Source of the DNA: Rhyacophila brunnea
Taxonomy: Eukaryota > Arthropoda > Insecta > Trichoptera > Rhyacophilidae
Reading direction: 5' to 3'
Length of the DNA: 64,000 nucleotides
NCBI GenBank assembly: GCA_022495005.1
Contig: JAGYXB010001067.1
Location: 496,001 to 560,000, forward strand
The position numbers were made by a program, and so were the translations under genes. Position 1 is the first letter of the stretch. Each line of letters opens with the position of its first letter. Shown piece by piece: positions 13,698 through 25,100 of this stretch. Below the pieces are notes generated by a model. The model was not told the DNA's origin. It saw only the letters and a list, made by a program, of their open reading frames with translations, and made no database searches.

Positions 13698-14342
13698 GTT
13701 TTTTTTCCAACTTCGGTTTCGGCTTTTGGCATCTTCAAGCATTATGCACGGTCATCAAAGGTAAACAAACAACTGACACAGGTTATAATTACTTATATGC
13801 TTAATAAACATATCGACTACTTAATCTGCAAACCAGCTAACTGCCCTTTTCACCAAAAATGAGATTTTGATGATAATCTGTTATAAAGCATATTTTCTAT
13901 GCTCACACAGAATTTCAAACTCCTAAACCTATGAATTAATGCGTTATCGTTCTTCACACAAAACAGCCAACTGCAGGGCCAAATTTCCAATATCATAAAT
14001 GAAGCAACCCCGGTCTTTATATATTTTTTTTATATATATAAAAGGGAAGCTAAAATAGTGTATTAATTCATAGTGTAGCTTATTTGTAAAAATATTTTTT
14101 TTTTCTCCTTCCTGAACTGGAGTTAGCCAGTTTGATGATTAAGCAGTCGATATGTAAAAATAAATATCCAGGCACGGGCAGTGTTGGTTAAATTAAATGA
14201 GTGTTTATTCAATATCTAATTTAGTATAGGTATTAATAGTAAGTAACTATATCTTGCGTCTTGCACCTGTTGTATGTTTGTCATTGATGAGTGCTCATAG
14301 TGTCTGAAAATATGCCGAAAGGCGAAACTTCACAAAAAAACA
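13698..14342. mobile_element. Imperfect palindromic repeat of about 645 bp
   Basis: The outer arms (AACTTCGGTTTCGGC against inverted GAAGTTTCGCCTTTCGGC) and inner arms (CATATCGACTRCTTAATC, near 13809 and 14140) are inverted matches. This indicates a diverged foldback MITE. Confidence 0.55.
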
Positions 14343-14695
14343 ATTTAAAAATACAAAACTTAAACCAAATAGAATTTAAATTCAAATTCCACGCTGATAA
14401 ATTTTCCATCTTTGATTGGCTAATGAACATATTATTTTAATATTTAAGTTTGGATTTCTAAATACGAACGTTTTGCAAAAAGCTATAGTAACAAAACACA
14501 GAAATTATAAACTGCATTCAATCTTACATTGAAGATATTAAGTTTTGAAAATTAATATGAATTATAAGAATGAGTACCTAGTTCCTCCTTTTAGAGTCGG
14601 AAATATTTATTGAATTTGATAGATTTTATAATACTATAGAAGTCTTCGTAATCACTAATATTGGATAATTGCTTAACTTGAATCTGCGAAGCTAT

Positions 14696-14938
14696 TCTAT
14701 ACAGAAGGCAGCTATCGACGGTAGTTTATCATATTTATGTAATGATAATTGTTACAATTTATTAACCGTCTAAACTGTCAAAAAGTGCTATGTTTTAACA
14801 GCCCCTCTCTAGGCTGTGTTAACTTTTAGAATGTGATAGAAAGTTTTGACAATTTAGACGGCTATCTTATTGCAACAATTATAATACCTCAATATATAAA
14901 TATGATAAACTACCATCGATAGCCGTCTTGTGTATAGA
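14696..14938. mobile_element. Palindromic MITE of about 243 bp
   Basis: The inverted arms begin TCTATACASAAG and share GCTATCGAYGGTAGTTTATC. Inner arms around GACAATTTAGACGG and CCGTCTAAACTGTC continue the palindrome. Confidence 0.65.
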
Positions 14939-15822
14939 AAGACCCCTGATAAAAATTAATGGGTTTATCCCCCTCTTAAAGGATGAACTGTAAAAAAATC
15001 GTGATAAGTGTGGAGATGATAAAGCACTAAATTGGTAGAATACTTCTGTTTTTGATATACGAGGACGATTTACTTGTAAAAGGGTTGTCCTAAAAAGCCA
15101 TGGAATATAAGGGATCGATTGTTTTCTGTCTATGTATAATTCTGAAGAATATTTGGGAAAAAAATACAAAATAAATAATAAATACTAAGTATAGGAAAAG
15201 GTTGAAACACCAAAATTTTGCTGAAAAAAAATATCATTTAGAGGTAACAAATAAACCTACACCCATTCCAAAAGAATAGAGGAGAAAATAATTAATGACG
15301 TTAACTTCATGCTATCCACAACCATAAAACTGTTATTTAAAGAAGCGTTTAACTACGTATTATGAAAGGAAACAATAAATTAAAAACAAAATAATGTTAA
15401 TACTACTTTTAAAACAAATAATTAAGATAATTACATTGATAAAAAATCCCTACCCATCGAAAAACCATTTGTCATTAATAATTTTGCAAATAAATTGTTT
15501 TATTCAAGTGTTGCTTTATAATGCTCAAAAACAAAAAAGGAATAAATAAATAAATAAAGAAATAAATGGGTAATGAAAATAATGATTGTCTTGTAAAATA
15601 AAATTTATTTCGCAAAAATGAAAAGAAATTATAAAATCATAAAAATAAACATTCTCTCGGTGGATTCTTAAAAACGAGATTATAAAAGTATAAATTCACA
15701 CGGACATTAAGACAAAGATGAGATTAATAATTAATTATTCTTAAATTGACACTCACACGTCACAAAACACTTTTGATATCCAGTCAGACAACTTAACGAG
15801 GTGAAAAATTAAAATGTTTTCC
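14939..15822 (-). other. Presumed Fas2 3' untranslated region and downstream DNA
   Basis: No coding signal was seen after the stop at 15823. The stretch is very AT-rich with several AATAAA hexamers on the minus strand (for example near 15600 and 15550), any of which could serve as the poly(A) signal of the GPI-type transcript. Confidence 0.4.
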
Positions 15823-16176
15823 CTAACCTGCACAGCACAACCAACAAAACAACGAAATTCCAAGCACAAGTCTACTGAATCGGGCGACGATTTGGGCCCC
15901 GTTTACAGAAGCATGGCTGTAATACATGACATTGTAAAAGCCGGCTTTTTTGATCTCTTCCGTCTGACTCTCTAAGGACTCACCTCGGGCAGTTTTCATG
16001 AATATTTCTCCGGGCGGAGAGTAGCCGATTCGGTTGTGGGCTTCCAACCGGATGCGGTAATAGGTGTCCGGGACGAGGCTGTTCATTTCGAAGGCCGTGT
16101 TCTCGTACGCTTTCAACTCTTGCTCTACACAGTCGCTTTTCGAAATCTCTGTCCATTCTCCATTCACTTTATTAAC
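15823..16176 (-). CDS. Fas2: Fas2 last exon: FN3-2 second half and GPI-type C-terminal tail
   Basis: The acceptor is TTTTAATTTGCAG. The exon reads [35 protein letters not shown] and [17 protein letters not shown], completing FN3-2. It then reads through to a tail of about 50 residues ending [16 protein letters not shown] and TAG at 15823-15825. A short hydrophobic C-terminus with no cytoplasmic part fits a GPI-anchor signal. A canonical donor lies inside the exon (after 15984), and CAG|GTTAGG overlaps the stop, so other isoforms are possible. Confidence 0.9.
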   Translation of the reverse strand, partial: VNKVNGEWTEISKSDCVEQELKAYENTAFEMNSLVPDTYYRIRLEAHNRIGYSPPGEIFMKTARGESLESQTEEIKKAGFYNVMYYSHASVNGAQIVARFSRLVLGISLFCWLCCAG

Positions 16177-19100
16177 CTGCAAATTAAAAGATATAACAGT
16201 CATCCATTATCTATAAATGCTAATGCTGTAACTATAAAATAATAGTCTTGTAAGTTATGGACAGCATACATATACCATGAGTTATTAACCTATTTGGTTA
16301 AAGGTTAAAGGAAAAAAAGAAAATTGTGATTTCATTGGTCTTTAACTTGGTATTTTATGGGCTTACAATTGAAACATAATATGTTTAAGGCTTCTAATTG
16401 GATGTAGTTAAGCAGAAAACGTCCAACCCACAAATTGAGAATTTTCATTTTATTACGTATAATCCTTCAAAAACATCAATATTTTAATATGGCGAAAACG
16501 TCCAACCAGAAATATACACCCAGAAAAAGTTATCGACGTTTTTTCTAACCCACATACTAACAATTTACGAAAAATAATATCGAGAAAACGTTCATGTGGT
16601 TTGGACGTATCCTGCCTTTTTATTGCAATTAGACAAAACTATAATTTTAATATTGTCAGAATACGTCCATGTGGGTTGGACTTGTTAGGAGTTTTAAAAA
16701 TCTTCACATGTATGTAATCCATGTTACTTGGACATGTTAGGAAGTTTTAAAATTAATAGATTATTTTTCGATAGAGATATGATACGATACGATTTTATAA
16801 TAGAGAGTTATTTCTCCAAGCCTAGATAATGCAGATATCGAGTCGACTGTTTCCATGGATACAAATGATGTCAATTCCTCATCTCTTGAAAATTCGTCAC
16901 AAATATTTACCAGTCGTCCTAAAAGAGGTCCGAAGCCAAAATATTAATTTGGCAATCAAATACGACATCGAAGTTGAACAGAAATGCTTAGAAGCCGTAT
17001 TGTGACTACTCAAATCAGGCAAAGAATTTATTTATTTTTACCTATTGTAATTGTATAATGAAATGCAATGAACAAATTACCGAAGAAGAATGTAAATTCG
17101 AATTCAAACGTTTTTGGGAATTAGGTTCTTATAATTCACAAACAACATTCAACACTACCCTTGTGACTGAAACATCCAAAAAACGGTGTTATGGTAGAAA
17201 TTCTACAAAAAGACAATTCTCCAGGGTTTATACTTTCAACAAAAAAAGAGTAAATATACCGAATGATGTTTTGCAAAACAATCAATATAACTCCTACCAG
17301 AATAAATTAACACTGCTCTTCAGAAAATTTCAGGCCGTAAGGAACTATTGGATCAAAGAGGGTTAAAACAAGGTGGGTTGAACAAAGTACCTGAAGAAAA
17401 AGTGAATGCTGTCATTTAACAAATTAATATGCTTCCAAAATATACCTCACATTACTGCCGTGGAGACACGGAAAGCAATTTTCTACCACCTGACATGACA
17501 TTGGCAAAAATGTATGCCATGTTCAAAACGGAAGTTAATAATCCTGTAACCTTTGCTATCTATAAACAGATATTTTATGCTTAATTCAACCTAAAAACAA
17601 AACCGCAAAAAAAGATACGTGTAACGTTTGCGATACATTTAAGGTGAAAATCGGTAACGTAAGAGATGGTTCGGAAAAAGCACAACTAATCACAGAAAAA
17701 GAGAAACACCAGGCTTTAGCAAAAAATGCGCAAGATTTGCTAAAATGAAATCTGCTTACTGCAAAAAACAGAGACGACACAGAATGTCTCACATTTGATA
17801 TGCAAAAGACCCTTCCCTTACCGAGAATTTCCACTAATTTCATATTTTATAAACGCCAACTATGGCTTTATAATTTAGGCATCCATAGTGGAAAACAACA
17901 GAAAAGTTTCTGCTATGTGTGGTTAGAAGGCATTGCAGGAAGTGGTTCTCAAGAGGTTCGGTCAAGCATATTAAAGCATTCAAGTCACATATCTTCAGCA
18001 GTTAAAGATTTAATTTTATGGTCAGACTCATGTGGGGGCAGAACCAAGATTACTCTCATGCTTAAGGCATTACTTGGATCAAAGCCGTCCCTCAATACAG
18101 TAACACTAAAATTTTTGTGTAGTGGACATAGCTATCTGCCCAACGACAAAGATTTTGGTGATATTGAATGCAGTCTCAAACACCAGGAACGAATATACAC
18201 TCCATTCGAATATATAAACATAATGAAAAATTGCCGCAATTATGTAAAAATCCTTTGATTGTTACGTAAATGAAAAGCGTTGATTTCAAGGGTAGTAAAG
18301 ATCTTGAAAAACATATTGTGAATAGAAAAGTCGATACCAATGGCCAAAAAATAAATTGGCTCAAAATAAGAGCGATAAAGTTGATAAAGGAAAACCCATA
18401 TTTAATTTATATCAAGAGCAATAGTTTTGAAAAGGATTTCGTGGCAGTAAATATACAGCGTAGAGGTGTGTCGACTGACAATTTATTAAGTCTATTTACT
18501 GCACTATGGCCAGAAGGAAAAGCAATTGCTCTTCCAAAATTAAATGATTTGAAAATCATCATGCATTTAATTCCAAGTGATGCAAAAATACACTATGAAA
18601 ATTTTACGGGTTCATCAAATATTAGCGAGGATGTGTATGGCTACAATTCTCAAGTATTAGATTTTGAACCTGAAATTCCAATATAAAATTAAGTACTTAC
18701 ATATAAATTTATTTTGACCACAGTGCCCTTACCTATTTTAAGTTCTAATGATTATCGCATGATCCTTTTTATTAAACAAATTTCCAATAAATATGTGTAA
18801 AATAAATCGAGCGCTTAAAGTCAGACAACGTTATCTACAAAAGTGTTTTTTTTTTTTTTTTGAGATAACGTTATTTTACATTTATGGCTACATGATAGTC
18901 AAACAACGTTATGTCAATCTTTTCTAATTTCTTATTAAATCGACAGTAAAGTTTAACGCTAACTACATAAGTTACCCTTGTTTTCATATTTTTTTTAAAA
19001 CTATCCCTAATAAATTTTAACATCATCATAAGCAAGATAAATGTACAATACACAATAAATTATAAAATATTAACATAAGGTTTTAAATAAACATTTCCCT

Positions 19101-22100
19101 TGTTGAGTTACAAGAATCTTAAATAACGATTTTTGGCTCTCCTGTAAAGTTGCACTTTTGTAGATAGTGTTGTTTGACACTAAGCCCTCGAAATGTACTA
19201 ATATATTGTTTTATTTATAAAGAAATATTCAAATAAAGATGATTGTCCCAAGGTTTTATGTGCTAAGATCAGTACAATATTTAGAAAAATACAAACACAA
19301 AACAATCAGTTTTTAATTTGCAGAAAACATCCAACCCTCAAAACACTCAATAACTTTTAACCTTATAGCGGCCCGTGACGTACGACGAGCGTCATAGTAG
19401 ATCGCGCGATACACGCCCGTGACGTACGAAATACGCATTCATATTTTCGCGCCTTTTTAAATGTCAAATCGACTTTTTCTCAATTTTGGTGTTGCTAGTG
19501 ACATCTATTGAAATAATTCGAAACAAAAATTGATTCAAATCTTGGGTAAAACCGTGACTACAGACATATTTCAATTCTACGAAATTAGGGCTGCCAAAAT
19601 TGGGAAATCCCAAACTATCGGCCGCCATTCTGCCCATATTTTTAGTGTTGAACGCGCGCGCTCGGAATATTTCATTGATGTGTATTATTTCACATGCGAT
19701 TGATCATTTTTCGGTTATTTTAATTTTGTTTCCAATATATAAGTTCTATAACCACGTTTTATCAAAAAATCTGACATTTATTGTGTACTTTAGTGTTATT
19801 TTAATTTGTAACGAAGTTTTTTACGTGATATTTTAGTAGAACTTTGTGAGATTGCTTCGATGTATTTAGTTTTGTTATAAATATACAACATTTCATTGAA
19901 TATTAGTGTATTCTTAGTGTTTTTGTGATTTTAAGTTATTTTACACGTGTTTTTTGACGATTTGTGATCAAAATGGATGAGCATTTGATGCAGCATTCGG
20001 ATGATGATTTGATTGAAGTGCTCGTGGAAACAATCGAATCTGAAGACGAACCGAGTGACGACGAAAACGATATTGAAGATTGTGATGACGATATTCCTGC
20101 AGACATTTTAAATGGTATCGAAAGACCATCGTTTTCATGGCAATCGGACCCATTTGATCCTCGTATCTTTTCATTCGATTCAAATATTTCGGGAGGCAAA
20201 TCAGATTTGCCTTCTAATGCTCGTGAATCGGATTATTTCAAATTATTTGTTAGTGTATCATTTGTGGAGATGATAGTTCGTGAAACGAATAGACAATTTG
20301 TGTTTGCCACCAAAAACATGCGTGTACTGAGTGACCGTTTGAAGCGATGGGTAGACTGTACCACCGATGATTTTTATACCTTTTTGGGAATTTGTTTATT
20401 GATGTCGCGGAATTCTCGAAATAAAATAACAGAACACTGGTCAACAAAACGATGCTTATTTTCACCGTATTTTTCGGAGTCTATGTCAAGAAATCGTTTT
20501 GAAATGTTGCTTCGTATGCTCCACTTTTGCGATAACGAAGCACAGGTTTCAGGAGATCGTTTATTTAAAATTCGACAGGTTTTAACTTCATTGAAAGACA
20601 CTTTTCAAAATCTATTGTACCCTCATCAAAATATATGTATTGACGAAAGTCTTCTTTTATTCAAAGGTAGACTTTCGTTTCGACAATTTATCCGAACAAA
20701 GGCTAGTCGATTTGGGATAAAAATATTTGTAATGGCCGATTGCCATACTGGTTTTGTTTTAGATATAATTATATATACGGGCAAACAAACGGAGATCGAC
20801 AAGCTAAACTATATTGGCATATCAGGAAATGTTGTGGCCACTTTACTGAAGCCATATTTGAACATGGGCCACACGTTATATATCGATAACTGGTATAGTA
20901 GTCCAACACTGTTCAAATTTTTGCATGAAAATGGCACAAATGCTTGCGGAACAGTAAGACGGAATAGACTCGGGATGCCAAATTTCACCACCAAATTAAA
21001 AAAAGGTGAAACCGAATCGTTTCACACGGACGATATGATGGCTCTTTCTTGGAAAGATAAAAAAGATGTGACAATGTTGACCACTCTGCATACCAATGTT
21101 ACTAAGCCGACAGGAAAAGTCGATTACAAATCGAAAGAACCGATTGTGAAACCCGAGTGCATAGTAGAGTATAACAAAAACATGGGTGCAGTGGATCATG
21201 GTGACATGGTCATTTCTTCCGTCACATGTGCCAGAAAAACGATCAAGTGGTACAAAAAGGTATTTTTTCACCTTATTGATCTGTGTCTACTGAATGCCCA
21301 CGTCATCCACCAAGAAAAAACTGGCAAGAAGCAACCCTTGGGAGATTTTCAAATACATGTCCTGACACAGTTGATCGAAGATCATAAGACTGAACCAAAG
21401 CAGAATTTGAAACGGAAGGCTCCATTGCCAGCTAGGCTTACCGAACGCCATTTTTTGGGCAAAATTCCGTCGACAATAAAAAAAACCAATGCTACTCGAC
21501 GATGTTATGTGTGTTTCAATTCCAAAACTGATAAAAAACGTAAAGAAACTAGATATTTATGTAAACAATGTGACATTGCTCTATGTTTCGAGCCTTGTTT
21601 TGAAATTTTCCATACGGAAGAAAATTTTTAGTGTTTTTTTTTTGTTTATATGTGTAAATATAGTATAAATATAGTGTAGTAAATATATTTATAAACTTTC
21701 TTTACTGTACATATTTATCGTTGTCTGTTTGGTGAAGTTATTTTATTCGTGAAACTATTTTTTTTTAAAGTGAAGTGGTTTGTGGCAACCCTAATTCTAG
21801 TGCAAATGTGATGACAGATTTACGAGATTTCGTATGAATAATTTGTTTTTGGAGCTTTTCATGACATCATATCAATGTGAGTGCTATATTTTTATATTTT
21901 TATGTAGAATTTTTTATTTTATTGAAATATATAATTCTTGGGCCCTGTTAGTATAAACTCTGTATATCGGCCGGGCAGCTGAAAGGTTAAATTAGTATGT
22001 TTTTCAAAAATCTAATAATCAATTAATATGCACTATAATTCCATGTAAGTATTTAAATTACAAATTTAATCTAAAAAAGATAAAAGTCATACAAAATGTT

Positions 22101-25100
22101 AATTTGTTACTTCAAAATTTCAAATGCGTTTTTCTCAGTTTGTAAAATTGTGGCTTGGACGTTTTCTGCTTTACTACATCCAATTATTCGGTAAGTATAA
22201 ATATTCAAAAATTGGAAGTATCTTAATAAAAGTATTTTATTAATCTTTGGGAATAATTTAAAATCAGCAGCAAGTAAAAAATGCTCAATGGTAAGTATTC
22301 AAATAATATATGAGAAAGTATTTAAATAAGCACAGGGAATTATTAAAATGTTTGATGTCAAGTATAAATATTTGTGTGTCAGAATAGATTAAAATTTGGG
22401 CAGACATAATTTAATTGGCCGCTTTTTTTAAATTTACTAGGATAGTATTCTTCTCTGTCATTCCAACCAGGGTTATAACGAGTTAGTTGTATCATAGACT
22501 AATACCTTAATCGTCTATGGTTACGTTGTACCTTGACAGATGACAGTTGACTTCCTCAGCACTAGAAATCTAGAATAGTATTTTTTTTTCTATTATAATG
22601 AATGTATCTAAAAAATTGGCACCACAATTAAATGGGGATCTTCTGAGCAGGTTTCTTAAGAAATTCGTTCTAGCCATCAGCTGTAACTGTTGGTTCTATG
22701 CTCTAGGTACAACAGAATTAGTTTGTAATCAATTATTAATGTTTATTAGAAACTGTTTTCAGTAGGTATCTACACTGAGCTAATGACCATTGAAAATACA
22801 TGCTCCATTATAGGATTATGTTGTATGCCTAGTGTGTATTATAATATATTTTTAACATTTAAAAAAATAAGAAGACAGGTAGGTAGGTACACCAGACTTG
22901 TCTATTATAGGTTATTTTTGACATAAAAATAAAGAATAAGGCAGACTTCAGTTGTTTACAAAAAAAAATACATGGCAACTTGAACGGTCGCTTGGCTTGT
23001 CATATCAACGGTGAACGGTGTGACCGTTATTGTAAATTTTATAAAAATATATCAATATTTTCCCCACAGCAAAAGATGCCTATCCATTGTCGATCAATGA
23101 ACATTCCCTGTATTTTGTAAATAAAATTATTTAGTATAATTTATCGATATCCGTAATTTTGATATATGGAATAGGTAATAGGTATGTCTCAATTGTCTCG
23201 ACATTAATAGGTTCGTTATCTAAAAGATTTATACTATTATACGTAATTGTTTTATAATCGACAAGCGAACCAGAAAGTAGGTAGCTATTTTATTTGAATT
23301 AATATTAATATCACATAAACTCATTCGATTATCGATTTATTAGTTCGATCAATCATATTACGTATTTTAGTCTCATTCAAAATGTATGAAAAATTTGGTT
23401 GAATGAATAATAGGTATTTCACAATATAACATTTTTAATCAAATTTAAAATTAAAATGAGGTATTTTTTTATTATTACTTTCTTTAAAAATATTTAAGTA
23501 AGTATATTGGATAAATGTTGAAATAGTCCATTAACTATCACTTAACTTTAAGCTACTTAGAGCCCTATGCGCAATCGTCTGTCATAATTACAACAAAATA
23601 ACAACAAAACACTATCCAGAAAGCTTTTCATAGTTATGATCGAGTTGTCTATGGTCCACCAAATCTGCAATAGCTTCGTTCTGTTTTTCTATTGAAAATA
23701 TTAATATATATAAAAATTCTCTTTTTCATAATTTAGGTAAATTATTTTGTAATTGTTAAACGATGACAAAAATATGAAAAATATACAAAATAAATTCAAT
23801 AACTATAAATACACAATTAATATTTAATAAAAATGATTAAATGTCTCCGCAATTAGTGAATATATAAGTTATTTTTTGACCATGTTTTTCCCGATACGGT
23901 AACACTTGCCGTTGAAATGTCAGATTTTGTCATTTACAATTATTACAAATATGCCATGATGTGAATAATTATATAGAGTGATTAAAACTAATATTACCAT
24001 GTTGGTGTGTATGTAACTAAGTACTTATATATTTCAACTACCTGTCTATTGGTTTAATATTACATAAATATCTAAATCTGAATAAGAAAAGTTAATTCAT
24101 AATTCATTGATACTGACATTTCAATTCGATAATCGGTTTTACTAAATTAAGACATGTACAGAATCAAGAAAGTAAAGGAAAATATTTCGTATTAAATGTC
24201 ACGGATATTTAATAGTTGTTCAATACCCATATTGAGATCAATTGTTAAATGAATTTGAGTGTATTGGCCGTTTTAAAGACACGTCAATTTATTTTGACAG
24301 CAGCTGTCAGTGGTAAATGGCAATACGGAAGGGGGGCAAGGGGGCGAGTTCATAACAAAAGTAGTCTATGGTTAAGGATTCCTTATCTCTATAATCTATA
24401 GTTAACAGATGGATTTCGGCCACTTACAATTTTTACTGTTATTTTATGGTAAGTACGAATTGAGCATCGCGCTCCTAGTTATTTTGCACATAATTTCAAT
24501 TGAAGACAAATTATTCATAATCGTTTCAATAGAATTAATTTATGAAATGGGTTATTTCAATTACATAATAATAGTTTAATAGGTATATTTTTAATTTCCA
24601 TAATATTTATAAACCGTCAAATATCACTAAATTATTATATTTTGGGTTTAAAGTTATCGGAATTGAGGTTATCTTCTATCCTCTGTGTGATGTGCTCATA
24701 AAATTATAGCTCTTTTTGCTGCACGTTCGATTATTTCTTAGTTGGCGTTCTTTTAATAATCACAATAATGGTTATTTGTACCAAATATTCATGAATTTGG
24801 CGTACGAGCATAGACAAATAGCCTTTACGCGCGAGGATGGTAACCCTAAATTGCTATGCGTTCCATATAAAAAATTGTTTACTTGTCAAATTATCATAAT
24901 AATACTGAATATATGTTTTATCTACTGACACACGTAATTTAAATAATGATTATTTATTACATTGGTCAATCTGGTAGGTCAATAAAAACTCGTTTTGAAG
25001 AGCACCTCCGGTCTTTTAGGAATGGTAAAACAGATTCTCAGTTTGCTAAACATTTGATATCAAACTCGCATAGCATCAGTAAAAATGAAACGCCACAATG

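Larger units (their letters stand above)
19361..21986 (+). mobile_element. Full-length piggyBac element, copy 1
   Basis: The element is 2626 bp between TTAA sites at 19357-19360 and 21987-21990. The left end is CCTTATAGCGGCCCGTGACG and the right end is the inverse of CCTTTCAGCTGCCCGGCCGA; the two resemble each other over about 15 bp. It contains one intact transposase. It lies antisense to Fas2, inside the old transposon in the Fas2 intron between the two FN3-2 exons. Confidence 0.95.
16400..22181. mobile_element. Old DNA transposon of an unusual family, interrupted by piggyBac copy 1
   Basis: The terminal inverted repeats GGATGTAGTTAAGCAGAAAA (16400 on) and GGATGTAGTAAAGCAGAAAA (inverted, ending 22181) continue through CGTCCAA. 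AATT flanks both ends and may be a 4 bp target duplication. CGTCCAACC-like motifs recur near 16420, 16500, 16670, 19330 and 22155. Inside are a broken transposase-like gene (about 16855-18686), a small MITE (18808-19190) and piggyBac (19361-21986). Without these insertions the element is about 2.8 kb. The 4 bp target and protein type could fit the Sola group, but this is a guess. Confidence 0.7.

Noticed and set aside
19964..19972. Upstream start of the piggyBac frame, three codons before the ATG
   Set aside because: The first codon there is GTG; the ATG at 19973 has a good AAAATGG context and is the expected eukaryotic start. The same applies to copy 2 at 37571.
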